Below, piece after piece: positions 52,538 through 61,839 of a stretch of 64,000 nucleotides of DNA. The translations under genes and the position numbers were made by a program. The DNA is taken from the NCBI RefSeq assembly GCF_000373985.1, contig NZ_KB893024.1, forward strand, positions 1 to 64,000, given 5' to 3'. Under the pieces are notes generated by a model, which saw nothing but the letters and a program-made list of their open reading frames with translations, was not told where the DNA came from and searched no databases. The stretch's first letter is position 1. The number at the start of each line of letters is the position of its first letter. This DNA is from Desulfobacter curvatus DSM 3379 (GTDB lineage: Bacteria; Desulfobacterota; Desulfobacteria; Desulfobacterales; Desulfobacteraceae).

Positions 52538-54089
52538 TTTTCTTCCGAGACTCCGCCACATGGCAAAGATGCGTTGGCAGAGCATTCGACGCATATTGGC
52601 CGAGGCGTATAAATTTATGCAACCTTGGCTGTCAGCCTCGATTTACATCCGATTTTTTCAAACGACAACCTTTCGATTGACCTTCTTGAATCTTGGAGTG
52701 TTCACCACCCTTTCCGTTGCGGTGTTCCTTGTCGTTTATGCGTCCCTGGCCCTGCGCCTTCAGAAACAGATGGACAAGGCTCTCCTGACTACTTCAGAAG
52801 AATCTGCTGCAATTTATCGGCAACAGGGCATTGCGGCGCTTCAGTATGAGTTCGAGCGCGAGGCGGAGTCCCAAGGCTCGGGCCGTGTATTTTTCCGATT
52901 GCTTTCGTCCGATGGAACGCCCCTGGCATCCTCTGATTTGAGTAAATTACGGGAGAGCGGTTTATCTATCCCCAGCAAACCTGCGGCCCAGGGAACCCGG
53001 TCGGCGTATTATACGTTCCACCTGCGAAAGCCCGAAGAGGAGCATGGCCGAAAGGGTGAAGAGGATGAACGGGATTTTCAAATCAGAATGATCTCCATGC
53101 CGATCGGTGGCGGAGAAGTGCTTCAAGTCGGTAAGACCCTTTACAGCGAGGAACTCATTCTGGAGAAATATCGAGAAACCTTCGGCGTTGCGCTCATGGT
53201 CATGGGCAGTCTCGGCGGCCTTCTCAGTTTTTTGCTGGCCCGGAAGGCCATGGCAGGCGTACAAAGGATCACGGATACGGCAACGGGTATCGGAAGAAGC
53301 GATCTGGCCGGAAGGGTGCCGCTGGGTGATGAGGGGGAAGAGATAACCGCCTTGGCCCGGGCGTTCAATGCCATGCTCGAACGGATCGAGATCCTTTTTA
53401 GTGAGGTGCGGCAGGTCACCGACAATGTCGCCCACGAATTGCGTACCCCCATCACCCGAATCCGGGGAATGGCTGAAACAACACTCAAGGGAGACGATAA
53501 TCTAATCGAGTATAAGGAAACAATGGCTTCGGTCATTGACGGATGCGACGATCTCATTGAGATTATCGGCACCATGCTCGAAATCGCGAAGACAGACTCC
53601 GGCAATTTCGATTTTGATCCGGTTTCTTTGGACCTTATTGAACTTGTGGAAGACGCGGTTGACCTCTTTATGCCCGTAGCCGAGGATAAGCGCATTCATA
53701 TCCGCCTGAATAAACCTGCTATGGCGGCGAAGGTCACCGGTGACCGGCGGAGGCTTCAACGTGTGGTATCGAACATCCTGGATAATGCCGTCAAATATAC
53801 GCCTCATGGCGGCATCATAACCGTGACAATCAAGAGTGACGCCGGGGATGTGAGGGTCTCAATCTCCGACACAGGCATCGGCATCAGCGAAAGCGACCTC
53901 CCTCATATTTTCGAGCGTTTCTTCCGCGGCGACAAAAGCCGGTCGACTTCAGGAAACGGGTTAGGGCTCAGCCTGGCCATGGCCATCATTCATGCCCATG
54001 GCGGTGATATTACGGTAACGAGTTCAGACCAAGGCGCCACCTTCACCTTTCTTCTGCCGGCTTCCCCATCTTCGCGGCATTATTCCTGA
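52530..54089 (+). CDS. Sensor histidine kinase
   Basis: The protein (about 519 aa) has two membrane helices (FLNLGVFTTLSVAVFLVVYASL and a second near 220) bracketing a periplasmic sensor domain. HAMP, HisKA (NVAHELRTPITRIRG with the phospho-His) and HATPase_c (NILDNAVKYTPHGG; FERFFRGDKSRSTSGNGLGLSL) follow. The periplasmic part includes a His/Glu/Arg-rich stretch (RKPEEEHGRKGEEDERD). Partner of the preceding regulator. Confidence 0.93.
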   Translation: MSDFLPRLRHMAKMRWQSIRRILAEAYKFMQPWLSASIYIRFFQTTTFRLTFLNLGVFTTLSVAVFLVVYASLALRLQKQMDKALLTTSEESAAIYRQQGIAALQYEFEREAESQGSGRVFFRLLSSDGTPLASSDLSKLRESGLSIPSKPAAQGTRSAYYTFHLRKPEEEHGRKGEEDERDFQIRMISMPIGGGEVLQVGKTLYSEELILEKYRETFGVALMVMGSLGGLLSFLLARKAMAGVQRITDTATGIGRSDLAGRVPLGDEGEEITALARAFNAMLERIEILFSEVRQVTDNVAHELRTPITRIRGMAETTLKGDDNLIEYKETMASVIDGCDDLIEIIGTMLEIAKTDSGNFDFDPVSLDLIELVEDAVDLFMPVAEDKRIHIRLNKPAMAAKVTGDRRRLQRVVSNILDNAVKYTPHGGIITVTIKSDAGDVRVSISDTGIGISESDLPHIFERFFRGDKSRSTSGNGLGLSLAMAIIHAHGGDITVTSSDQGATFTFLLPASPSSRHYS

Positions 54090-54110
54090 AGTTTACCAAA
54101 AAGTAAACTT
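54089..54110. repeat. Inverted repeat after the kinase gene
   Basis: AAGTTTAC and GTAAACTT flank a 6-nt A-rich loop. Two further GTAAAC words lie within 70 bp. It could be a weak terminator or an operator for the COG4705 gene at 54234. Confidence 0.5.
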
Positions 54111-54233
54111 TAGCGAATGTTCCAGTAAACTCCCGTACGGTATATTCACCAGCAAGTTCACTGTAAACGGGAATTGTTCCCCGGCCGGCACATTGTTGCA
54201 CATAATGGAATAAATAAATTTAAAGGAGTGGTA

Positions 54234-55505
54234 ATGAATTCCCTTGAAAAAAAGCAATTAGGACAATTGCTGAGTAAAGTCCCGGAGGTAACCATTTACT
54301 TCTGGGTCATCAAAGTGCTTTGTACGACAGTTGGAGAAACAGCTGCGGATTTTCTTAATATGGGTCTCGGGTTTGGTCTTGGCGGAACCTCTGCCGTCAT
54401 GGGCGTCTTGCTCACGATCGTTCTTGTTTTCCAATACCGGGCACCTAAATACGTTCCCGGCATATACTGGCTGACGGTTGTGCTCATAAGTATTTTCGGG
54501 ACCTTGGTTACCGACCTTCTTACCGACGCACTACAGGTCCCGCTTGAAACAAGCACACTTTTTTTCAGTGCGGCTTTGGCTGTCACCTTTGCGGTCTGGT
54601 ATGGGTTCGAAAAGACACTTTCCATTCATTCGATTTTCACGGCACGAAGAGAGTCGTTCTACTGGATTGCCATCCTTTTTACATTTGCCCTGGGAACCGC
54701 TACAGGCGACCTTATGGCCGAAGGGCTTGGTTTGGGATACCTGGTTACCGGCATCCTCGTCTGCTGCCTGGTTTTCGTCATTTCAGTCGCCTGGAAATCA
54801 GGACTTGATTCAATCCTCTCTTTCTGGATCATTTACATTATGACCAGACCGCTCGGCGCATGTCTTGGCGATTACATGTCTCAATCGACTGCTAACGGCG
54901 GGCTTGATTTAGGTCCGACACTGACAAGCGCGATCTTTCTTTCAGCCATATTGTTTACTGTTATCTTTTTGACGATTACCAAACGGGATATGATTGTCAA
55001 AAATGATGATGGCGACAAGAAAGTCAATTCCTCCCCGAGAACTGTGTTCGCCCAGGTTGTGGTGGTTTTGAGCTCGCTGGTTTTTATTTGCTGGGGCGGA
55101 TACCATTGGCTTCGTGCCGGGCTCCAAATCTCCACCACAGCCGAAGCCACACAGGCCCTGGGACAAACTTCGGCATCAGATCTTCGGCCCCTGGGGGACT
55201 TATCGCCTTTCAAAACGATAACCGTGGCCACCCTTGAACTCGTTGATTCCGGAAATCTGTCCGCCGCAAAAACAAAGGTAAGAGATCTGGAAACTGCCTG
55301 GGACAATGCGGCCGGCGCACTCAAGCGCATGAACAAAGAAAAGTGGGCGGAGGTCGATGATGCAATTGATACCGTTCTAAGGCAGCTTCGGGCATTCCAT
55401 CAGGATAGCGTTGCCTGTCAGGAATCTCTTCATTCATTGCTTACAGTCATTGATACATTGAATTCTACGCCGTCACAAATAAAGGGCGGTCATGCCCATG
55501 GATAA
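54234..55505 (+). CDS. COG4705-type membrane protein
   Basis: The 423-aa protein has about 8 helices built from repeated units around G-E/D-x3-D motifs (TTVGETAADFLNMGLGFGLG; GTLVTDLLTDAL; GTATGDLMAEGLGLGYL; RPLGACLGDYMSQ). A C-terminal helical soluble domain follows (about 300-415, DLETAWDNAAGALKRMNKEKW). The family is an uncharacterised membrane protein group often found beside OmpR-type regulators. GGAG lies 6 nt before the ATG. The 3' end overlaps uppP by 14 bp. Confidence 0.75.
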   Translation: MNSLEKKQLGQLLSKVPEVTIYFWVIKVLCTTVGETAADFLNMGLGFGLGGTSAVMGVLLTIVLVFQYRAPKYVPGIYWLTVVLISIFGTLVTDLLTDALQVPLETSTLFFSAALAVTFAVWYGFEKTLSIHSIFTARRESFYWIAILFTFALGTATGDLMAEGLGLGYLVTGILVCCLVFVISVAWKSGLDSILSFWIIYIMTRPLGACLGDYMSQSTANGGLDLGPTLTSAIFLSAILFTVIFLTITKRDMIVKNDDGDKKVNSSPRTVFAQVVVVLSSLVFICWGGYHWLRAGLQISTTAEATQALGQTSASDLRPLGDLSPFKTITVATLELVDSGNLSAAKTKVRDLETAWDNAAGALKRMNKEKWAEVDDAIDTVLRQLRAFHQDSVACQESLHSLLTVIDTLNSTPSQIKGGHAHG

Positions 55506-56490
55506 ACGAATCTTCGCCATCGCCCTCTCGGCTATGGCGATTCTGCCGCTCTTTTTTTCCATTGCAAATACCCGGGGATTATCCGGAAGCAATGCTGCGG
55601 CGGTTGAGCAAAAGATCATGACAACCCCCCAGGCCATAGTTTTGGGGGTTGTCGAAGGCGTGACCGAATACCTGCCGGTCAGTTCCACCGGTCATCTGTT
55701 ACTGGCGGAAAAAATTTTGGGCATCAGCCGGAATCCGTATTTATCTCCGGCCCAAAGGCTGCAAGTCAAGGACGCTTTGGATGCGTATACCATCTGCATT
55801 CAAGTTGGGGCGATTTTGGCCGTACTTTGGCTCTACTTTGGCCGGCTCAAACAAATGGTGCTGGGAATATCGGGTAATGATGCCGGCGGGCGCCGTTTGC
55901 TGATCAGCGTGGCGGCAGGGTTTCTCCCGGCGGCTGTTATCGGTCTATTGTTCAATCATGCGATCAAAACATACTTGTTCGGGCCCTGGCCAGTCGTGGC
56001 TGCCTGGCTGGCCGGAGGCATTGCCATTTTGGCTGTGAGCCGGCGTAATCGAAGAACGTCTCAGGAAAAACGATTCTGCATCCCGGTAGATGATATGACC
56101 TGGAAAATGGCATTAGTCATCGGTTTTGCCCAATGCATCGCCATGTGGCCGGGTGTCAGCCGCAGTCTGATCACCATTATGGGCGGTTTGCTGGTCGGCC
56201 TGACCATGGAGGCGGCCGTTGAATACAGCTTTTTGCTGGGGGTTGTGACGCTTGGGGCCGCCACGGCGTACGATGTTTTGAAACATGGCCGGATGATGCT
56301 GCAGATTTTTGATCATTATTCGCTGATTGTCGGGGTGGCGGTTGCCTTCTTCGCCGCTCTGGTTTCCGTGAAGTGGATGGTGCGTTACCTGTCCAGGCAC
56401 GGCCTGGAAGTCTTCGGTTATTACCGGGTGGCCATTGCCGTGGTCACGACGGTATTCCTACTGACGGCGGAGAAGATATGGATTCAATAA
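55492..56490 (+). CDS. uppP: Undecaprenyl-diphosphatase
   Basis: The 332-aa protein has both BacA/UppP motifs: EGVTEYLPVSSTGHLL near residue 53 and the PGVSRSLITIMGG segment near 222. It makes undecaprenyl phosphate from the diphosphate, feeding peptidoglycan, LPS and the arn pathway. It carries an extra N-terminal hydrophobic segment (IFAIALSAMAILPLFFS) of about 40 residues beyond the usual start; the ATG at 55618 is an alternative start giving normal length. Confidence 0.92.
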   Translation: MPMDKRIFAIALSAMAILPLFFSIANTRGLSGSNAAAVEQKIMTTPQAIVLGVVEGVTEYLPVSSTGHLLLAEKILGISRNPYLSPAQRLQVKDALDAYTICIQVGAILAVLWLYFGRLKQMVLGISGNDAGGRRLLISVAAGFLPAAVIGLLFNHAIKTYLFGPWPVVAAWLAGGIAILAVSRRNRRTSQEKRFCIPVDDMTWKMALVIGFAQCIAMWPGVSRSLITIMGGLLVGLTMEAAVEYSFLLGVVTLGAATAYDVLKHGRMMLQIFDHYSLIVGVAVAFFAALVSVKWMVRYLSRHGLEVFGYYRVAIAVVTTVFLLTAEKIWIQ

Positions 56491-56580
56491 CAGCCATGGG
56501 CCGATTTGGTCTATCAACACTCAGGCTTTAACCCCACAACAAAACATGAAAGTAATATAACAACTTATTGGTACTTTCAT
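56487..56580 (-). repeat. Two-hairpin intergenic element, copy G
   Basis: On the minus strand the first stem is ATGAAAGT / ACTTTCAT (56580-56573, 56553-56546). The linker GTTTTGTTGTGGG follows. The weaker second stem is GGGTTAA with TCGGCCC, loop TGATAGACCAAA. CGGCC may alternatively pair with GGCTG. It starts at the uppP stop codon and is closely similar to copy D over the whole first hairpin. Confidence 0.8.
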
Positions 56581-56632
56581 AGAAGGTATCCGGGGTCTGA
56601 AACGATTATCAGTTATTACAATAGGAACAAAT

Positions 56633-57091
56633 ATGAAATCATTTGGTTTAAATATAGATAGATGGGCCGGCCGGACTTCCGTTTTGACGGCCTCATTTGA
56701 CCGGTTGGCCGGCGCTGTTGCCCGGGTTTTCACCGACAGCCGCATTGTTCTCCACGGCATCGGAAAGATTCGGCGCTTTCGGCTGGTTCATTTCAAAAAA
56801 CAATACGTTCAAACCCAGCTTTTTAACCGCCGGGGCAGTTGCCGACAATGCGGAACCTGCTGCAATCTGCTTTTTACCTGTCCCGCACTGACAAAGCAGG
56901 GTAAATGTCTTGTCTATGGGATGTGTCGTCCCGATGCCTGCAAGGTTTTCCCGATTGACCAACGGGACATTGAGGAAATTCGCCTGTGCGGCGGCCATTG
57001 CGGCTACCGGTTTGAGAATAAAATAGGAGTATTATGCCATGATCAGTATAGAGAACCTTCGATTAACTGTCGAAGGCAAAGAAATTCTTAA
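56633..57091 (+). CDS. YkgJ-type cysteine cluster protein
   Basis: The protein of up to 152 aa has the cysteine cluster RGSCRQCGTCCNLLFTCPAL (CxxCGxCC) and further Cys at CLVYGMCRPDAC and CGGHCGYRF, as in YkgJ-type zinc or iron-sulfur-binding proteins. The last 18 codons run into the ABC ATPase frame at 57039, so the annotated C terminus may be altered by a small indel. Confidence 0.75.
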   Translation: MKSFGLNIDRWAGRTSVLTASFDRLAGAVARVFTDSRIVLHGIGKIRRFRLVHFKKQYVQTQLFNRRGSCRQCGTCCNLLFTCPALTKQGKCLVYGMCRPDACKVFPIDQRDIEEIRLCGGHCGYRFENKIGVLCHDQYREPSINCRRQRNS

Positions 57092-57304
57092 AGGCATTGA
57101 TATGCACCTGGCGTCTGGAGAAATTTATGGACTGCTGGGGCCGAACGGAGCCGGCAAATCTACCACCATCTTCTCCCTTCTGGGGCTGTGTTCCCGGCAA
57201 AGCGGCCGTATCCGTGTGCTGGGGAGCGATCCGGCTGAGAACGCCGTTGCCATTCGCCGTTCCATAGGTGTCATGCCGGAAAAATCCGGATTTTACGATT
57301 GGAT
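57039..57304 (+). pseudogene. ABC transporter ATP-binding subunit, 5' remnant
   Basis: The frame has the start of an ABC-2-type ATPase (MISIENLRLTVEGKEILKGI; Walker A GPNGAGKST) and runs to MPEKSGFYDW, then is lost before the signature and Walker B motifs. About one third of the gene remains. It is fused at about 57305 to an unrelated MFS remnant. Confidence 0.8.
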
Positions 57305-57472
57305 GGCGGCATCGCCATGTTGATCGCCAGTGCTGCAGCCGGGCTGTTGTGGAATCGTTTCGGTGCAGCCTTTGCTTTCTATACGGGTGCAGCCTTTGCA
57401 GCTTTGGCTATGGTGGGCCTTGCCCTTAATACATGGCGCCAACGACGGCTTGGCGGGGAACCTTGTGGATAG
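57305..57472 (+). pseudogene. MFS transporter, C-terminal remnant
   Basis: In the frame starting GGIAMLIASAAAGLLWNRFG and ending with a basic tail (WRQRRLGGEPCG) the sequence reads as the last two helices of a major facilitator transporter. It follows directly on the truncated ABC ATPase, so a deletion joined two genes. Confidence 0.6.
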
Positions 57473-57607
57473 CTTATTAAGCGCCGGATTCACGGACTTG
57501 GCTCCAATATTTTTGATGCCCTTAAACAAACGGTTGATTCGGACGATCAACCCTATCACCTGTCGGCTGCTTCAACTCATCAAAACCGATGCAAAGGAAA
57601 AAATCCC

Positions 57608-59650
57608 ATGCACCATTATCTGAACACATTCCTGAGTTTTATTACCCAGCACGCCATGTTAGCCTACGTCGCCGTTTTCCTGGTCTCTTTTTCCGAGTCC
57701 CTGGCCTTGATCGGGCTGCTGATGCCCGGTACGGTGATCATGTTCGGGGTGGGCGCGGTCGTGGCCTCGGGCAGCCTGGGGCTTTGGCCTGTCCTGATCC
57801 TGGCCATGGCCGGAGCTGTGGCAGGAGACGGCGTCAGCTACTGGCTGGGACATCACTACAAGGAACGGCTGGCCTCTATCTGGCCTTTTTCCCGTTACCC
57901 CGAAATGTTGAACAAGGGCGCAGCGTTCTTTCACCGGCACGGGGGCAAGGGGGTCCTGTTCGGCCGCTTTGTGGGACCGGTGCGCCCGGTGATACCTGTG
58001 GTGGCCGGGATGCTGGGTATGGCGCCCATGCATTTTACCCTGGTCAATGTGCTTTCAGCCATCGGATGGGCCCTGGTCTATATCCTGCCCGGTGTTTTTT
58101 TCGGCTCGTCCATTGCCATGGCCGGGGCGGTCAGCAGTCGTCTGGCCGTGGTTGTTTTTATCCTGGGCGCAGGCGTTTGGGCGGTGATCTGGGGGGCGCG
58201 CCGGATGGCCTTCCTGGTTGTCCGGAAAGGCCCTGTCTGGTTTGACGATTTCAAACAATGGACCACCATGAAACCGTCTGCTCATGTTGTTTTACGCCCG
58301 GTTCAACGTTTTTTTTCCTTTCTGCTTTTCCAAGGCAGGGCAGAGGCACTGCCCGCGGCGGTTTTGTCTCTGGTGTTTTTTATGGCGTGCTGGGCGTTCC
58401 TGGCCGTCCTGCAGGATGTTATGGCCCGGGATATGGTGGTCGCGGATCAGGCCGTTTACCATTTTTTTCAGTCTCTGCGGACCGTGTGGGGGGACAGGAT
58501 CTTTATCGCCATAACCGAACTGGGCGATGCCGTTGTGAATATATCCCTGGCCTGCGCAGTCCTGATCGTTCTCCTTGTCCGACGGTGCTTCCGCACAGCC
58601 GGATTTTGGGTGCTGACGGCCCTGGGCGGGGTGATTGGGGTTCAGCTGCTCAAATGGATCATTCATCTGCCGCGTCCGGTGGAGATATACCATGGGGCTT
58701 CGAGTTACGGTTTTCCCAGCGGCCACACCACCATGAGCGTGGTTCTCTACAGCTTTCTTGCCATCCTGTTGGCCGAAAAATTGTCGGGAACCTGGCGGCT
58801 GGGATTATTTTCAGGGGGGCTATTCATCTCCTTTATGATCGGTTTTTCCCGTCTTTATTTGGGCGCGCACTGGCTGTCCGATGTCCTGGCCGGCTACTTC
58901 ATCGGCATCAGCTGGACAGCCTTTATGGGAATCGCCTGGCTCAGGGTGGCGGACGAAAAGGTACCGAACCGTTTGCTCTCGTTGGCGGTTATCCTGGTTG
59001 TAATCATTGCCGGGAGCCGGCATGTGACCCAGCGCCACGAGAAGGACCTGCTGCTTTATGCGCCCCGCCTTGAGGTCAAATCCCTGGCCCTCTCTTCCTG
59101 GCAGACCCGTGGATGGCAGGATCTGCCTGCCGAACGTATTGACATGGAAGGGGAACTTGAACAGCCCCTCATTGTCCAGTGGGCCGGGCCGCCTGACAGA
59201 CTGGCCGGTGTGCTTAAGGCCCAAGGTTGGCGTCAGCCCGGGCACTTGGACCTGAAAAGTGTCCTGGGGATGTTTTCCTCGGGCACACCGGTTGAAAACC
59301 TGCCGGTCCTGCCCCGGTTTCACGACGGCAGAATGGAACGGTTGCGCCTTATCCGCATCATCGGCGACCATCGTTTCGTGTTCCGCCTTTGGGATACCGG
59401 TGTAGAAGTTAATGGCGTTGAGAGGTGCCCTCTTATGGCGGGAACCATAGAAGAGCAGCAAGGCCGCAGCCTGGCCGGTCTGGTCTTAACGGCAAAGGAG
59501 ACCGGCGATTATGATCGGCCTCTGGCTTTGCTGGCGAAGACACTTGCCGAAAAGGTCTCAGTTATGCAGGTTCGCCGGGAGGATAAGATACTTCAAAGCC
59601 GCCTGGAGAATCAACAAAGGTGGCGGGGCGGGGTGCTGCTGGCGTGGTAA
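57608..59650 (+). CDS. DedA - PAP2 phosphatase - LssY-type fusion protein
   Basis: The 680-aa protein joins three parts. Residues 10-205 are a DedA domain (FGRFVGPVRPVIPVVAGMLG near 120). Residues about 250-450 are a PAP2 phosphatase with all three motifs (KWIIHLPRP; SYGFPSGHTTMSV; SRLYLGAHWLSDVLAG). A C-terminal LssY-like soluble domain follows (about 490-670). PAP2 enzymes of this kind dephosphorylate polyprenyl diphosphates outside the membrane; the DedA part could return the carrier. It follows the uppP region and fits the envelope theme. Confidence 0.92.
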   Translation: MHHYLNTFLSFITQHAMLAYVAVFLVSFSESLALIGLLMPGTVIMFGVGAVVASGSLGLWPVLILAMAGAVAGDGVSYWLGHHYKERLASIWPFSRYPEMLNKGAAFFHRHGGKGVLFGRFVGPVRPVIPVVAGMLGMAPMHFTLVNVLSAIGWALVYILPGVFFGSSIAMAGAVSSRLAVVVFILGAGVWAVIWGARRMAFLVVRKGPVWFDDFKQWTTMKPSAHVVLRPVQRFFSFLLFQGRAEALPAAVLSLVFFMACWAFLAVLQDVMARDMVVADQAVYHFFQSLRTVWGDRIFIAITELGDAVVNISLACAVLIVLLVRRCFRTAGFWVLTALGGVIGVQLLKWIIHLPRPVEIYHGASSYGFPSGHTTMSVVLYSFLAILLAEKLSGTWRLGLFSGGLFISFMIGFSRLYLGAHWLSDVLAGYFIGISWTAFMGIAWLRVADEKVPNRLLSLAVILVVIIAGSRHVTQRHEKDLLLYAPRLEVKSLALSSWQTRGWQDLPAERIDMEGELEQPLIVQWAGPPDRLAGVLKAQGWRQPGHLDLKSVLGMFSSGTPVENLPVLPRFHDGRMERLRLIRIIGDHRFVFRLWDTGVEVNGVERCPLMAGTIEEQQGRSLAGLVLTAKETGDYDRPLALLAKTLAEKVSVMQVRREDKILQSRLENQQRWRGGVLLAW

Positions 59651-59679
59651 AATATGGATTCAATAAAACGGGTTTAATT

Positions 59680-61065
59680 TTAAACCGGCAGTTCAACCAT
59701 AATTTGTATCATTCGGTTCGGGGCATTTTGGATAGCGATGGTGCCGCTATGAAGACTGACAATCTTTCGGGCAATTGCAAGACCAAGCCCTGATCCACCC
59801 AGGGCTTGGGATCTTGATTTTTCAACACGGTAGAACTGCTCAAACAAACGGGGAAGATCCTGTTCCGGGATTTTAAGGCCGGTGTTTAGAATTTCAACGC
59901 GGGCCATGGTCCGGGATTGGGTCAAGCTGATTTCTATAACGCCCTTTTTAGGCAGGTTGTATCGAATGGCATTATCAATGAGATTAACAAAAAGGCGAAA
60001 TAATTTTTCCGGGTCTCCCATCATCGAACAGGGGGTGTCAATCTGCTTGTGGACATGAATCTGTTTTTCAGCCAGCATATCGCCATAATCATCAAGAACC
60101 CTTTTGATCAGTTCGGATAGATTTATTTTTTTTGTGTGCAATTGATCTTGCTGCTCCATTCTGGACAGGTCCAGCAGGTTTTTAACCAGATGGCTCATGC
60201 GGCGGCTTGTTTCAAGTTGTTTTATCAGGCTCTCTTCTGCCGACGAAGACAAATGTTCATTGATGAGCATATCTTCCTGGGCCAGCATCAAGAGGGTGAT
60301 GGGACTTTTTAATTCGTGGGATGCATTGCCGATGAATTCTTTTTGACGCAGAAAAGAGTGCTGGATTCTGTCAAACATTTTATTTAATGCCACAGACAAC
60401 TCATAGAGTTCATCTTTTGTCTTGCCCAGGGGAATCCGTTGATCCAGGGATTTTTCACTGATCTCCCTGGATTGATGTATGATGGCTGAGATCGGCCTTA
60501 ATATCCTGCCTGCCAGGATATAGCTTAAAATAAAAATCCCCAGTGCACAGAGAAAAAGACTGATCCCGATGGTAATGCCGAGCCTGATTAATTCTTCTTC
60601 AAGGTCTTCAATGGGTTTTGCAATACGAATTTCGACAAATCCGCCGTTTATCTCTTTTTGAACCACCATTCCCCTGAACATGACATCATCATTGCGATCC
60701 TGTTTTAACCAGATCCGGGTTCTTGGGATATGTTTTTCGATGAGAAATTTGTCCTTGCCACTCGGCGTGGAAAGATCGGTAAATTCCGTCAGTTTTGATC
60801 GGTAAAGCTCTTTTTTTTGATCATTTTCTGCCACAATCCAGTATTCGTCCGGATCATACGGCATATCGTTCAGGTTTAACGCCTTTTGGTGATCTGTGTT
60901 CTCTTTGATCCTTTGGGCCAGAACCGTTGCCATATGCACGAGTTCCTTGTCGATCAGCTTGAACGGTTCCTCCGTCAGTTCAAAAAAAATAAGAGATGAA
61001 AATGCCAAGGTGGAAAAAAGGGCAGCCCCGGAAATCCATATGGTTATTTTTTTTCGGATCTTCAT
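59680..61065 (-). CDS. Sensor histidine kinase (second system)
   Basis: The 461-aa protein has two helices around a periplasmic domain (about 35-165), HAMP (AGRILRPISAIIHQSREIS), HisKA with NASHELKSPITLLM and HATPase_c (NLIDNAIRYNLPKKG; FEQFYRVEKSRSQALGGSGLGLAI). Its start overlaps the end of the regulator gene by 4 bp. Ligand unknown. Confidence 0.92.
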   Translation of the reverse strand: MKIRKKITIWISGAALFSTLAFSSLIFFELTEEPFKLIDKELVHMATVLAQRIKENTDHQKALNLNDMPYDPDEYWIVAENDQKKELYRSKLTEFTDLSTPSGKDKFLIEKHIPRTRIWLKQDRNDDVMFRGMVVQKEINGGFVEIRIAKPIEDLEEELIRLGITIGISLFLCALGIFILSYILAGRILRPISAIIHQSREISEKSLDQRIPLGKTKDELYELSVALNKMFDRIQHSFLRQKEFIGNASHELKSPITLLMLAQEDMLINEHLSSSAEESLIKQLETSRRMSHLVKNLLDLSRMEQQDQLHTKKINLSELIKRVLDDYGDMLAEKQIHVHKQIDTPCSMMGDPEKLFRLFVNLIDNAIRYNLPKKGVIEISLTQSRTMARVEILNTGLKIPEQDLPRLFEQFYRVEKSRSQALGGSGLGLAIARKIVSLHSGTIAIQNAPNRMIQIMVELPV

Positions 61066-61739
61066 GTTTGCTCGTCAATGATAAAACCGATGCCCCGGAT
61101 GGTTTTAATGACAGGTTCTTCCCCGTGTGCCGTAAGTTTTTTTCTAAGATTTTTGATATGGACATCCACATAATTGGACATGGAAAAGGGGTCAAACTCC
61201 TCTCCCCAGATATGCTCGGCAAGATTGAACCGCGACACCACGTTGCCTTTGTTATGCAAAAGAAATTCAAGGATTGAAAACTCTTTGGCGGTCAAATGGA
61301 TCTGGTCGCCATCCACAAAGACAATTCGTTTGACCGTATCCAGACGAACCGTCCCCACTTCCAGTATCGGGTTTCTGTTCCCTTTCCGTCGGAGCATTGC
61401 CCTAATCCGGGCCATGAGTTCCGCCATGGAAAAGGGCTTTGCAAGGTAATCATCCGCACCGTAATCCAACCCTTTAACCCTGTCCTGAACATCGCTTCGC
61501 GCCGTCAGCATGAGAATGGGCATGTCCATCCCTGCGTTACGGACCTCTTTGAGTACACTCAGTCCGTCCATTCGGGGGAGCATGATATCCAAAAGAATCA
61601 GGTCATAGGGGATATCAAATATTTTGTCCAATGCCTGCTCTCCGTTTTCAGCAACGTCCACCGCGTATCGTTTTTTTGTTAAAGCGGTTTTCAGCTGGTC
61701 CAACAACCCTGTATTATCGTCCACTATTAATATATGCAT
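61062..61739 (-). CDS. OmpR-family response regulator (second system)
   Basis: The 225-aa protein has receiver acidic residues VDDN, Asp51 (LILLDIMLPRMDG), Lys in DYLAKPFSM and a winged helix ending TIRGIGFIID. The start at 61739 matches the usual N terminus (MHILIVDDN); no strong Shine-Dalgarno is seen. It lies downstream of the LTA-synthase-like gene on the same strand, 100 bp away. Confidence 0.92.
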   Translation of the reverse strand: MHILIVDDNTGLLDQLKTALTKKRYAVDVAENGEQALDKIFDIPYDLILLDIMLPRMDGLSVLKEVRNAGMDMPILMLTARSDVQDRVKGLDYGADDYLAKPFSMAELMARIRAMLRRKGNRNPILEVGTVRLDTVKRIVFVDGDQIHLTAKEFSILEFLLHNKGNVVSRFNLAEHIWGEEFDPFSMSNYVDVHIKNLRKKLTAHGEEPVIKTIRGIGFIIDEQT

Positions 61740-61839
61740 CTCAAGTTTTTTCCGTAACGGTCCTATGATTTTGAGAATAACCGGATACCGGGTAAATAAC
61801 AAATTTTATGTTAGAAAAGGTCCTTGGAATTCTGAACAC

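Noticed and set aside
56476..59667. 15-bp identical sequence ATATGGATTCAATAA at the uppP end and after the DedA-PAP2 gene
   Set aside because: A 15-bp match is expected by chance about once or twice in a window of this size.
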